Source: Diprion similis (taxonomy: Eukaryota; Arthropoda; Insecta; Hymenoptera; Diprionidae). Taken from it: a DNA stretch of 64,000 nucleotides. The translations under genes were made by a program, and so were the position numbers. This document shows positions 1-13,026 of this stretch, piece by piece; position 1 is the stretch's first letter; the number at the start of each line of letters is the position of its first letter. The stretch covers positions 6,758,001 through 6,822,000 of the forward strand of contig NC_060112.1 of assembly GCF_021155765.1 (NCBI RefSeq), given 5' to 3'. The notes under the pieces are model-generated. The model was not told where the DNA came from, ran no database searches, and worked only from the letters and a program-made list of their open reading frames with translations.

Positions 1-512
1 AAGCTGTAGTCGCTTGCGTCAGTCGATCTCTAAAAACAGACTAATTTTCTTAACTCCTAGACGTGGATGTCGAATGCCGAGTAGCAAAATATGTGCATTC
101 AACCTCACGACATTGTAACCACCTCGCTACATAATGATTAGTATAACCGAGGAATGACGATCAAAGTGATTACAACGATCTTTATTATCAGTAAATTCTT
201 TGATGAAGTGTCTCGGATTCTTCCAGTTATACACAATTACACTTTTGAGAATAGAAATATGACACCGTAACGTCTGGCGGCCAGAAATGCATCGCTCCTA
301 CCGTGCCATATTTAATTTAAAAATGTCTATTTCGTCGGATTTTTTGCAATACATAGATTCCACATGCAAAAACTAAACCATCACACCTTGCACTCGGTTC
401 TCCGTATCTTCCTCGTTCGCATAACTGACCTAAAGTGATCCCCTCACAGCCTAATTCTCGTCGCCATACTGCCCCTCCTTCCCTTTAAATTCTAATCCTT
501 TGAATGTTCCAG
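1..512. other. Non-coding lead-in, probably intron of the RhoGEF gene
   Basis: No convincing coding exon is seen here. A pyrimidine-rich stretch from about 470 leads into an AG at 511-512, which looks like a splice acceptor for the first RhoGEF exon. That would make this an intron and place the true start codon upstream of the window. Confidence 0.5.
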
Positions 513-3500
513 AATTACGACACCCTGAGCAAGGGCAAGAAATCGTGGAGCGTCCGACTGGGTCTCTCCCGGCAAAGCCAGATGCAGTCCGAGGAGGGTC
601 CGAAGCAGGGCTGGGGAACGATAAGTGGGGGAAGCGCGCTGTCGCGTCAAATGCGATACGGCGATCCGTGGCTGTACGGAACGGTCCGAGGAAGTCACCA
701 GGCGGTTTTGGACTCCCGTTCAGGGTGCTCGGGGTTCGGAGGCCGTCCGATCCTGGTGGTCTGCTCGTGCCCGGAGTTCCTTAGCGGAACAACACGGCGG
801 TTGGGTAACTGCAAGAAGTGCGGGGGCCACCGGCTCGCCGGTCTTCCGCTGGGTGGCACGTGCCGCACCCCCTCGGCCGCGTCACGGCTGCGGCCAAGTT
901 TGGCCGGAGTTTTGCGTCCGGCTTTGGACGACCCTTACGACCTGGTGCGCCGCTCGCGATTGGTGGAGCCGCGCTCCAGAGCCCGTAGCATAAGTCCCCA
1001 TCGCCAGGGGCCCCGAGACGGTGGGCGAAGCCAGAGCGTTGCGTGGTCGGCGAAGGAGCAGGATCACTGGTTCAACTCGGAGAGTAATAACTCAGGTTTC
1101 CGTCAGCGGAAGGGGTGGAGGAAACGGGAAGAGGAATGGCTTCAGGACGAAGGGGGCGCCCGTGACGCCGACGCCCGGCGCAGCATTCTAGAGTGCGATG
1201 TGAACCCCTACCTGCTCGTAAAGAAGCAGGCAACTCGTGACGAGGACGAGTTCAGCGACGACCTATCCGACAACGCCCTCGAGCTTGATGAGCCCCTGCC
1301 CACCCTCTTCGACCCCTCTAAGGTCAAGTCTATAGAACGCATCCCCGCGCGATGCTCCGTCGCTGCTATTGGCGGACAACGCATCAGGGTCTTCAACGAG
1401 CCCCGGGAACCCTCGGACGAAGATGAACAAGTTGGGAACCTCGCTGTAACCCCGACCACTGGGATCCCCATTCCCAAGGTTTCGCCGAAGCGGCCGCCAC
1501 GGAAGACGAGGAACACCGAGGCCAAGGCGGCGCCCGTTAAGAGCATACTCAAAAGGCTCAGGGCCGGCAGGCCACCGGGGGTGAAGAAGAAGAGCGTGCT
1601 CTTCAACGTCAACAACGTCGTCTTTGCACCGGCGAAACTTGAGTTTGGCAGGCACTCCGAGGAACCGGAGGAGGACGTCGAAGAGAACATCGTACCCGAG
1701 GAGAAGGTCGAGAAGAGGCCGAAGTTCATCACCATCCCGAACATCAGGGACCCCAGATCCACGGATAAGATCAGTACAGCCAGGAAACCGACGACACCGG
1801 CGAGGATATCCGGGATACCGAAAAGCATCACACGCACGGAAACCGTGGCTAGACCAGCACCGCCACCGGTTCCGGTTCCCGAAACCGTTGCAGCGTCAAT
1901 TAACGAGTCGGACGTTGGAAATGGGAAGGTACGACCGGAAGACGAAACCGAGCTCGAAATCGAGATCGAAGAGCTCAAGGAGCAGGCGACGGAAAACGAC
2001 GAAGAGGAGCGACATGTCGAGACGACCGAGATGACCGAGACAAACGGTGAGCAATTTATACTTCATTCTATTTTTCTCTTTGTACTTTCTTGCAGGATCG
2101 AGAGTCGAGAAGTAGGTGGATTTTTCATTGCGCAAGCCAGAAGGCGGATCGTGATCTTCTTTGCTGGTTATCTACTGATGTATTACTGCACTTCTATATC
2201 GTGAGGACATTTCGCAATTTAAATGTTGCTATCTCGGTTGCTATGCAAGTCGGTGCAACAGTTTCTGGGTATACGTGTATCAACGGTAAGCTTGGTTAGC
2301 CAGAGACCTGGTAACGGCGATTGAATATTGCGAATAAATCTTCTCCATAAACCGACTTCGGTAAAAGATCGTCTTCATGGATAGAAAATCCGTTTCGACG
2401 AACCAGTTAAACGAGTTTGATTTTTAAACAAAATCAATCCGTTACGGTGACGTCGGCGACGGTTCACAGATGCAAAGTTGAAGAGCTGGTAAGACGACAG
2501 TTTTCAAGGTCTGTTAGTACATAAAACAGAGATCGTGATTTTGAGCAGGTTGGATTTGCCTGATAACCGGTAACTCAACTTGTGTACCTTAGAGTAGAGT
2601 ATTTTAAAAAAACAACTCAATATGCCAACCAGTTTTCATTATATGCCTAGGATTACTAAAGTCACCGCTACAACATGCCACTATCCTTGGTAAAGCTGTC
2701 CAACATGTTGCATACCTGCCGACCATATAATTCCGTAATTATAATTTTTCGAAAAGTTCAAGGATTTGAAATTGTGTAATTTATTCAACCATTACTAATC
2801 CATTATTCTGATTGACCAAATTGAACCGCCTCTAGTCGAGATGAAATTTAAACATTGGCGAGCGATCCGTATAAAGAATCTCGAATGAATTCGCTTTATA
2901 GATTTTCTTACCACATTCAGATTACCTTCTTGAAAATAATGCCTTCATACGCATTTGCGAGATTATGCGTCAATCGCTGAAACAGGTCTTGATCTTGGAA
3001 AGAGAAGGCATGCAGGCGGACTGATGTTGCTGCAGGACAAAGACCTCGAGAGATGATAAATCTTGCGAATGGAAAGGGTCACCAGAGTATCCATGAGTCA
3101 CACCAAACACGAGTAACTCGACTGGGACGTGAATATAAGGTGGAAAAATTCTAACCTGGAGTTTTTAAAATGAACCTGATGACAATTTTTTTTTTTGGGG
3201 GGGGGGGGATTTTTTTTTGTACCTCTCATTTCCGACGCAATTGTTACTTGATATTTATAAATACCTTGATTCTAGTACTTAACCGTCGAAAATAACCAAA
3301 CTAAAATTAGTCATTTTGTAAATCATCTACTAGTTTTTACGCTGTGAGAACCGAATCACGCTTATTAGTACAATGAGTGTAGGCATTATATACATTTTAT
3401 AAAAATATGGGCAGTTCATCTAACACTATCTGATGTTGACCTTCCCAATTGACCACAAAAACTGTTCTGTAGTAGTCCAAATCGACTAATTTTTGTCAAT

Positions 3501-6500
3501 TTTATCACTGCCAGTTACCTAACACTGATTCCGATATTCAACGCTATTATTTGAAGCATGACGTGATAGGGCCTTACCATGTTGCAGACCCAACACCAGC
3601 CCGGAGACCAGCGCTCCAGCGCAGCCAAAGTGAGCGCACCCCAACGAAACCGGGAATGGTGGAGAACGTCCAGTTCACGGACACGATGAGGCTCAGCATT
3701 CGCAGGCGGATCCAGAGGGACGCCGAAACCGCCGGTTCCCAGGACACACCACACCAGGTCGCCGAAGAACCGGATCCCACTCGCACCCTGGTCCCACTTC
3801 CAGTTGAGGAAGCGGAAGACGAAGCGGAGCCGAATTTACCCGGAGATTTGCCGGTGCGTCGGGACGCGGAACCGGAACTACCGCCAAGGTCGAATTGGGA
3901 AGGCTTCCAGAGGATGAGGCCCACCAGCTGGTCCCCGCCGCCTTCTAAGCACAAAAGTTTGCCCCAGAACCGAAGCAGTGATCCTGGTACTACTGACTTC
4001 AAACCGCCGAAGCCGTCACTCGCGGCAGATATAAAGGCGTCCTTTAACTCCAAGGTCGGAGTGGCCTCGAGCAGGTCAGAAAACGTCTTCAAGATAACGG
4101 TCAGCCCACTTCAGTCCCCGCTCGTCCACAGACTGCAAATTGGTTCCGAAGCGCCGAGTCGCGGCGGTAGAAGAACGTCGATAATGATAAACGGGGACCA
4201 AAATTCGAGCGGAGAATCAAGCTCGAACAACAAGGTGACCATCAGCGTGGGCGGTGAGGACAGCGTCTGCAACCCGACTGTGATATCGGTTAACACCGAC
4301 GTTTCGCCGAAGATCCAAAGCTCCTCAGAGAACAGGACGCTAGTCATACTGGATAATTATAGCTCTAACATAATCGTCAAACCCTGCGCAAGCAGACCGG
4401 ATGTTGACGAAGATTGCGAGAGGGATTCCACGGAGAAACACGTGGACCACGCAAAGCCGTCTGTCCCTGAAGAAGGGGTTGAAGGAAAGCGGATCCCACC
4501 GCTCTCCAAGGAAGCGGTGGTCTCCAAGCTGCTCGAAGACTCGCTGATGAAAGCGCGAAGGAACGGCGAGATCCTCGACGAGACAAGTGGTGAGGCGATA
4601 TTGAAGATACTGAAGGAGACGCTGCTCAAGTCGGGCGACTACGAGAGCTCCGAATCGACGGTCGAGCCCGATCCGACCTACTCGAGATCCTCGAGCCTGA
4701 ATTCGGAGGTCGATTTCGTGGCGGCTAATATGTACATCGAGGAGAATCCGTACGAAGTGATTAAGGAACCGATTTACGAAGAGATTCCCGACGATCAACC
4801 GCCGCCGCTTCCGCTGAGCCCGCCGCCCTCGGAGCCCTTCCAAAAGGAGCAGATGTACTTCGGCGAGGAGTACAAGGAGGCGAGCTACTACAAGAAGTTC
4901 AACTCCGGTCAGCTGCTGAGATCCTATTTCCCGGACGACTTCTTCAAGAAGCCGACCGCCGAGGAACTCAGCTCGAAAATTTATCATCCGTCGGAACCGT
5001 TCGCCAAAAAGGCCTCCTCTTCGCAGGAGGAGAATTACGCTTCCAAATTTGAGCTTTTGAACTACCTTATCGACTCCAAGGAACGGACTGGGCTCGTCGA
5101 GGAGGAAGAGGATGCTGAGGGGGAGTTAGACGCGCTTTACGAACAAAAGGAGACCAGTCTCGATGATCTCAGCTCCAAGAGTTCACAGATATCGAACGTG
5201 TCCGACAGCAGCGAAGATGGCAATTTACCATTGGCTACTTCAAGCTCTCCAGAAACTTTGAAGGTAATGTGATTTCGGATGGTTGGTTGGATTAAAATTT
5301 ATACTTTGTGGTTAATCTTATTACAAGATAGTCGTACTTTGAGTATTTTTTATCAACGTTGGATCCGTAAGAACTTGTGGAATATGTTAAAACAGAAAGT
5401 ACTGGAATTATAAAAAAAAGCTTGGATGTCGATACTTCATTTCAAATCGCCTCAAAACTATAACAAACGTAGCAGATTCGTTCAATTTCACTCTACGATG
5501 ACTCATTTTCTTAGCCGGTAATTCACTAGAACACTTTTTTCTATCGTGACTTGACTTTGTAAAGATCTTCTGAATAAAATCAACAATTTCGAAGTGATTT
5601 AAAACAAATCATCCATATTTATTCTAAGCTTTTGTTTTCTAATCCCAGTATTTTTTATTATCCAAAAAAACACTCGCACGCGACTATCTCGCAGTAAAAT
5701 TACGATAAATCGTGCTTCTAGCTCGATCGTTAATCCTGATCCATTAATTACTCGAACTGATGATTACTCATCATCCCCTGTAGATGAGGACCGTCGACAT
5801 TGAGCGAACCGACAGCGGCGTTGGGTCCGAAAGCAGCCAAGCGAGTAGCAGCCGCGGGGCAGTCCGGCGATGGAGAGGAAGCAGCGGGGGATCTTCAGGC
5901 CCAGGAAGTCTCCTCGGAGTGATGCCGCAGGTGGTTTCTGGCGATGCGAAACTCTGCCAAGACTGCGAACAGCGGCTTGATCCTCTGGTCACGATCAGGT
6001 ATCCCAGATACACGCGACATTTTTATCGCCTATTTTAAGTATAACGGAATGTCGCCACCGGTTATTCTCAATTAAAAGTAAGTAGATAAAATTAAAAAAC
6101 GATCTGCGGAATGCTGCTGCACGTCATTTGAACGCTCGCGTTTACCGGTTCACTTTATTACGCACTCCCGGAGCCGCGATGGACTGGAGTTCTTTTTCTA
6201 CATACAAGCTTGACTGATCACGAGGAGAGGTTACGCGGTAGGACAGACTAATTTTAACGAATATTTCTTTACACACTCTTGGGACGTACAACATAAAGAG
6301 ACCCATGTTTCGGCATTTCACTGTATGAACTTTTTAGCGAGAAAAAAAATGTTTTCAAATTTGTTTTGAATATGGGTTGTAAAAATTTTTTGAAATGTCA
6401 ACCTTTTTTGGATGATATTATGCATCGGCAACAAGTTTTTCAGATTTTTTTCCTCGTTAAATAATGCTCGTTTTACGAAACGCGGCAACACGGGTATCTT

Positions 6501-9323
6501 TGTTTTGGATCAAAAGAGTCGAGGAAGATTCTTAAATCCGGTTGTCTTATGGCGTGACATCTCCTTGTCAGTCTACTAAGCGCCAGCGTGTGACGAAATT
6601 TGAGGGATCGTATACTGCTTGAAATTGCAAACCACATTTGATCATAATCGTTCGAAAATTGCATGAATTAATCGCTTGAATTCATTTGAAATCACTTAGA
6701 AGCCGATTAAAACCAGTTTTAAACCCCTTGAAATTGCTTGAAACTATTTTGAAGCGATTTAAAACTCGTTGAAATCATTTTGAATCCATCGAAATCACTT
6801 GAAACCCGTGCAAAACCGTTTGCCACTTGATCTGTGAGTGAGCAGATCTTCGATAAAACCCCATAAAGAATTCGAAATCATCGAAATTTCTATGAATTCA
6901 TGTATTCGTGCAAAGTGCATGATGATTATATGGAGAACAAGAAGATTAGCAAGAGAAATTAAACGATTGAGAAATGTTCGAACTGCTTCAAGGTTCTCCA
7001 TTGTTTTATCCCCCATTCAATTTCACATACATTTATATTATACTATACACAATCCATTCAGCAAGAAAAACCCAGCCATCCAAAGATGCAGACCTATCAG
7101 GTATTTCGTTACACTGCTCCGAATGAAGGTTCATTGTTTTCACTTCCACGTCTGCTGCGCACGCTCGATGATTTTCCACACCTATACATATATCCGGTGC
7201 ACGGTTCTCCACACGTATAACGGATATTGGGGAATCGAGTATGCAAATGTACCGATTGCGAAGTAAACCAACTCCCTTATTCTCATGCACAGTGGTGTTG
7301 TCTACGCTCCGTTCGTCTGCAGAAAGTGCGCAAAAAAGCGATCCGAGCGCAAGGAGATCGTGATGGAGATCGTCGAGACGGAGCAGAAGTACGGAAGGGA
7401 CCTGCAAATCATACTCGAAGAGTTCTACAGGCCGATGCTTAGGGCCGGTCTTCTCACCCAGGACCAGCTATCCGCGATATTTCTGAACGTCGAGGAACTC
7501 CTAGAGCACAATATCACTCTCGCCGAGAAGCTGAGGGAGGCTGTTGAAATCGTTCAGGTGAGTAATAATTGCTTAAAGGACTTTGAGTTTCTTCGACGAT
7601 TCGTTCAGCCAAAGTAATTAAAACGATCCTATATTATGTCATCTATGAGTTTGAATTTCGCTTTCTAAATCAGGAGTCCGGAGATGAGGACCTGGTCACC
7701 ATGGACGTCGGCAAGATATTCCTCGAGTCTGAGGGTATGCTTCACGCCTTCGAGAGCTACTGCACAAGACAGGGAAGCGCCAGTTTGCTGCTGCAGAATC
7801 TCGAGAAGGAGAAGGAGCTGCTGAGGATATTTCTCAAGGTGTCGCAGATGGAGAACGCCGTTCTTCGCAGAATGAACCTCAACTCTTTCCTCATGGTCCC
7901 CGTGCAGAGGGTCACCAAGTATCCTCTGCTGCTCGCGAGACTCTTCAAAGCCACTCCGTCGAATCGACCTGACATCCAGACTGCCAGGAATAAACTGAAA
8001 CAGGCTCAGACCAACATCGAATTGCACTTGGAGCACATGAATGCCGTGCGTTGATTGATCATACGATAATTCGGGTTTACAGCGATCAATCTGATTTAAA
8101 TGTAGTATAGAAAAAATTAACTAATACGTTTTCGCAGGAGGCCAAAGACGTGACATCGACGAAGCTGTGGCGCAGGATTTCCATCATTCAAAACGGAAGG
8201 CGCTCCATGGGGGAACAGGATATGGTCAACATAAAGCTACGGAAGGTGAGAATTATAACCAATTTTCTCAGCTACCCAAACCTGAGGCCATATCGATCCA
8301 TATTTATGTCTTTGATTCCTGTAGATGGCCGTCGAGGTGTTGGAATGGGCTCACGAAGAGGTCAGATTTGCTCTGGAGGGGAGACTTCTGGTAGCTCTGC
8401 CAACCGACAACAATTGGCGACGGGGAAAGACCGTCAAACTCGTACCGGTAACCGCGATGCTGGTCACGAATGGAAAAGTCAGTCTTTCAATAGATCTTTA
8501 GCTGTAGCTATGATCGAATAATTATATCTAAGAATATTTCAACGTTATTACACGATTCATTATGTTTCAGCCGAACACTCAGTTCCTCGATCTTACTGAT
8601 GATTCCCTATTCCCAAGGCAGATTGGAATCAAGGAAGCAACGCTTTTGCTCGTCAAGGAAAAAATCGGCCGATATTCTCTGCTGAGGGTGAGTTATTATT
8701 GTTAAATCGTCAAAGTATCTTGTAAAATTTTATTAAAACAGGTCTGGTTTTAACGAGTCCCCAACAATTTTATTGTTCTACTGCGTATTGTTTATAAATT
8801 GATCATTTGGAGAAAATCAATCTCGTTGATTTTCGATCGTGGCTAAATTACGCTTCTTGCTGTCTTCTGATCAGGAACCTCTTTACCTGGACAAGTGCAT
8901 CGTCTGCTGCGAAGCAGATCTTGAGGATTACTTTGAGATCCAGGAATTATCATCGAAGGAAACATTTATATTTAAGGTATGGCATCGACTGTTATCCCAA
9001 TATTACAATACTCTTATCGATTTTCGTGAAAGAGTATAAACTTGTATGGAATATTAAAATGATCGACAGTTTTTACAGTCACATGTGTTTAAGATTCTGT
9101 AAAATATCGTGTGAGAAATTTTTTCGACTACCGTTGTAACGGGAAACCGGATATTTGACCGCTTGAACCTCGTTATTTTCCCATCTTTTCGCAGGCGGAA
9201 GACGGTGTGCGAACAAAACGATGGTGCAGGACTCTTCAGGCCCACGCGCAATCCTTAGGCGCTTGGCGTCGGCGTCGCGGTGCCTTGGCGAACATCATGA
9301 TATGCGGCGTCGATCGAAATTGA
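513..9323 (+). CDS. Rho guanine nucleotide exchange factor (DH-PH), 5' end probably incomplete
   Basis: Ten exons join in phase: 513-2046, 3588-5263, 5784-5998, 7293-7557, 7674-8045, 8138-8245, 8325-8477, 8571-8687, 8875-8976 and 9195-9323 (TGA), giving 1556 residues. The first two exons encode a long disordered, Ser/Pro/acid-rich N-terminus. It holds a SILK plus RVxF-like PP1 docking pair (1542-1604) and a proline-rich stretch near 4790-4840. Exons 3-4 form a CxxC-X20-CxxC knuckle, followed directly by a Dbl homology domain (ETEQKYGRDL; VPVQRVTKYPLLL). Exons 6-10 fit a PH domain ending in a basic tail. The family loads GTP onto Rho GTPases at membranes or actin; which GTPase cannot be read here. 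The start is uncertain: an ATG at 504 follows an in-frame TGA at 501, but the AG at 511-512 looks like an acceptor. I do not assign a specific orthologue. Confidence 0.88.
3188..3218. repeat. Homopolymer T/G/T tract in RhoGEF intron
   Basis: A run of T is followed by a run of about 12 G and then a second T run. It lies inside the intron between 2046 and 3588. It is a low-complexity tract, prone to assembly and polymerase slippage. Confidence 0.85.
6670..6810. repeat. Degenerate short tandem repeat in RhoGEF intron
   Basis: About 140 bases are built from diverged copies of a unit resembling TTGAAATCACTTGAAAC, with a period of roughly 17-20 bases. It lies in the 1.3-kb intron between 5998 and 7293. 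The copies are too diverged and have no spacers, so this is an old minisatellite rather than a CRISPR-like array. Confidence 0.6.
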
Positions 9324-11616
9324 CCGAAATCCTTTCCTTTCAATAACCGGTCGTGATAATTACGAGAATACGGACGCCGAGCTTTGAAGATCGGAAACAA
9401 AAGGATAATCCATGATTTTCTTTTCGTGATCCTTACATAACTTTAGCCAAACGTACCCAGGATACAAGAAACCGTGTTTTAGGCGCACAGCATTATTCTA
9501 ATTTGCTAGCTGCTCATACTGAAAGAAAAATTTCCTAGGATCGAGGAATTGGATGTTTGACTCAATATTTTTTTTCTCTAACAACAAATAAATGTCGTAT
9601 TAGAACTATTCAAATATTCACAAAATTCTGATAAAGTTTCCTCAATTTGGGTGGATTTAACTTAATCTGATAGTGAATGAATTTTATTTATCGAATTAGA
9701 TGAATTCAAATGGCATCAATTATTTGAATGGCGCTACTACGATCTTTACTCTGGATGGGAGAAAAAATTAATCAAACAGCAAATCTCGTATATATTTGAA
9801 CCAAAAGAAAAAATCATAAATTATCGAATCAAGTAAATCAGGGAAAACAAGTCATTTTTCTCTGAGTGATGTAATCTTGAGGCTGCATCGTTTTGTACCG
9901 TCCATGTAGCGTTTTGAAGAGGTTGACCGTTTCCACGTCGTCTTATTAGATAAAAATTAGGACGAATAGTGAAAAAGTGTAAAACGCCTTATTCGATCAG
10001 GCCTAGGTATGTCTAACGCGAGTTGGCCTGTCTTACTTCAGGGGTAAGACAAGTTTGCGGCTTTTATCTGCAGGTTTAGTAAATTGACTGAAGTGCGAAA
10101 ATTTGTGGCATCATCGATATCCGTATAAACTGGAAAGAATTTCAACATTATCACAGTAAAAACTGCAAAGATGTTGATCAGAGGTATTTTGCAAAAAATT
10201 ATCAGTTTATTTCAGAGACGTGAAAAAGATTTGTATATAGTAAAAAAATCTAAAATTTTCTCACAAAGATTCTGGCATGAAAAAGTACAACATTATTTTT
10301 TATATGTCCAAAAAAATTATTTCAAAAACTGTGTTAAGAAACGAATGGAATGAAAACAATTTGCATGTATGAACTGCGTGTTGGAGATTGAATGAATTAA
10401 TTTCAGTTTACTGGGATATCGGTCTTTAGCTAGAAACCGCAGAGAAGCTGTCAAATATCGTATGTTAGCTTTTTTATTTCTTCCTTCATATAATTCTTCG
10501 CAAAAAGTCGTGTACAATTAAGTAAATTCCTGAAGACACTGTATAAAAGAGTTTCATATATATATATGAATATATATAATAGTAGGATAAGCGATTCCTA
10601 ATACCATTTAATATATTCCCTATTATAATTATTATGTATACATATGTATACTGTAAAATTATTTAATATTCTAATTCTCCTAAAATCGATGAGTAGCTGT
10701 GATATTGACTGGTGTATTGGGATTCATAATGATAGATGTAGTCTGCAATTCGTTACGTAGTTGCAATCGGATATACAAAATGTGAGCACATAAATTTAGC
10801 GGTAGAATAAGCCACGATATCTTATAATAATAAAAGAAGGGGATTCTGCAGAATCGAACTCGCCTTGAGCCGAGAAAATTGTAATTACGGTCACGAGAGA
10901 GCATTTCTTTGAATCGATTGCTGTAGATTTCTAACAATAACAATCGGGGTAATTAAGCTTAGGAATTTTTTATTGGCGTACAAAGAACCGAATGTGAATT
11001 GAGAGCCGCGAAACAGGGTAACTCGTATTTCAATTTTCATTTATGTCATTACTTGTATTCGACGCCTCTTTAATGTACGTAATCGTATACCTACCCTAAC
11101 ACGATTTCGTATACTGTAATATAAATCTCATTTAATCTATAAGATTATTCTCTTTTCTTTTCATTCCTTTTTTATGTATATAATGAATAATTCTGATGTA
11201 GAAATTTCCACATATTAAAAGCATGAAGAGCTTATTATGCAGTGATTAAATAAAATATAAATTACAGATGTAATTATAGATATTGAAACGAGATAATTCA
11301 ATAATCGTCTAACGCTTCCGAAATCTCGACAAAATAATCAATAAGTAATTCATCTTGCTCCAACTAAGTTGACAATGGAGGTGACATAATGAAGATCCGT
11401 TCCAGCGTTTTGATAAACTGTCAATTTATTTTGGATAAAGAAAACAGTGCATAAAGTAAATGCAAGTTAAAATACACTTCTATATATAGTTTGATATAGC
11501 GATTTTTTGAATCACTGACTACAGACAATTGTAACTGATTATCGTTGTGGTCGATCTTTGCAATTTGATCAACAATTCGATCAATGCTTACCAACCACAC
11601 TTGTAAAGCGATGTTT
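9324..11616. other. Convergent 3' region between RhoGEF and TFB1M
   Basis: This 2.3-kb AT-rich stretch separates the stop codons of two converging genes. It presumably carries both 3' UTRs. I see TA microsatellites near 10,556-10,580 and 10,630-10,655 but no coding exon, RNA gene or mobile element. The short open frames here have no recognisable domain. Confidence 0.6.
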
Positions 11617-12927
11617 CTACATTGAATTAGCGCTAACTTCCTCCACTGTAACGTCCGACGTATGACAATGTGATAATAATTTGTTACTAGCTCTGTAATT
11701 GAAAGACTCTATGCCGGGATGCTTTTCACACAAGTATTTGTACGCTGTGCAGAGGCGATCTATTTCCGCTACTTCAAGCATAAACGGTCTTGTCGTGGGG
11801 TCAACTTCGGCTAGCTTTACCATCATCATTCCAAGCTCCTTTCGAGAAGAAAGCGGAAACAGAGTCCTGAAAGATAGCAAACAACCTTTAACAAGAATCG
11901 ATGCTACTAATAGATGAATTAGGAACTGGAACAAGTCTACAAGGTAAACGATCCACAATTAAAGTTCAGCCATATGTCTAACATGCGTTTGTCAAATTCC
12001 AGCATACTCACTCTGTACATTTCACAACGTATTTCTGACGAAAACTGAATATGTGCCGAGTAACTTTCTCAAATAATTCAAATTCATGGTTTGTACGAGG
12101 CTGTACCAGTGGTGTAAATGTCACGACTCCAACATCTACGTCAGGCTGTGGAACAAATGCTTTGCCTATAGCAAAGCAGGTGGTAATTAGATGAGGGATT
12201 TTTTAATGAACTCTGAGATAATTCATCCAAAAAGATAAGCACAAAAACGCATGTGCTTCAAATTAATACAGTAACAGCAAAACTGAAATGTTTGCTCACC
12301 GGGAATGATGAACTTTAGCGTTGGTTTAGTCCAAGCCTGTGCCATGACTGACAATCTGCAGCGATCCCGAGCATATGCTTCTGAGACAAGGCGTTCAGCA
12401 ACTTCCTTTTGAAAGGTAAGTGTCATTCTGGTTCTTCCCATGGCCCACGGTCCGCTTTTCTCAGAGATAGCTTTAAGCCAGACGATAATAAGATGGGTTG
12501 AAAGGCTGAATGGCAGATTGCCGATCAAATGAATCCTTGGAGAGATATCGTCCCAGCTTTTCTTTTCGCACTCAGGAAATACGTTCAAATTTACTTTCAA
12601 TATATCTCCTATGATTATTTCCATTTCGCCATTTACGTTTTGAAACGTTTCTTGGAGCAGCTGCAACGTAGGCAAAAATCTATCATCTTTTTCAACTACT
12701 ATTAACTTCTGGGGATACTTTCTCATTATGGATCGCGTCAATCCCCCTGGTCCAGGTCCGACTTCCAATATATGTGCATCTTTTATTCTACCTGCCATTT
12801 TGATGATTTTATCTGTGAGACGTTCGTCCATTAAGAAGTTTTGGGACAACTGTTTACGTGCTTGAAGGCGATACAGTTTGACCAAATCTCTTATCGAGGG
12901 CAACGGAGGTAATCTTAGAACACTCAT
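11617..12927 (-). CDS. TFB1M: Mitochondrial dimethyladenosine transferase 1 (mtTFB1 / TFB1M)
   Basis: Three exons (complement of 12300-12927, 12012-12165, 11617-11866) join in phase to 343 residues, close to the usual vertebrate length. The family dimethylates two adjacent adenines in the helix near the 3' end of mitochondrial small-subunit rRNA. The SAM-binding Rossmann fold is clear: QNFLMD (29-34), LEVGPGPGG (54-62), acidic EKD (79-81), GDIL (107-110) and the catalytic GNLPF (136-140). The second exon carries VPQPDVDVGVV, also typical of KsgA/Dim1 enzymes. Splice sites are ordinary GT-AG. The start has A at -3. The ATG lies only 99 bases past the COA3 stop on the same strand with no obvious promoter between, so both proteins probably come from one transcript. 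Family assignment is firm; co-transcription is inferred. Confidence 0.95.
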
Positions 12928-13026
12928 TTTGATGTGAACTTATTATTTTCTGTATATTTTTTCAGTGTTAGATCGTAACAATCTATGAATATATCTAATA
13001 CTATATTATTGTTGTCTTCGTGATAA

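Noticed and set aside
504-512. ATG at 504 as RhoGEF start
   Set aside because: Not excluded, but the pyrimidine tract and AG at 511-512 make an acceptor more likely.
1208-1978. 256-residue minus-strand frame, Ser-rich
   Set aside because: It is the antisense shadow of RhoGEF exon 1, which has in-phase splicing to a DH-PH gene.
4340-4987. 215-residue minus-strand frame
   Set aside because: Shadow of RhoGEF exon 2; no domain and no splice support.
6670-6810. Possible CRISPR-like array
   Set aside because: No unique spacers, repeats are degenerate and contiguous, and the locus is a eukaryotic intron.
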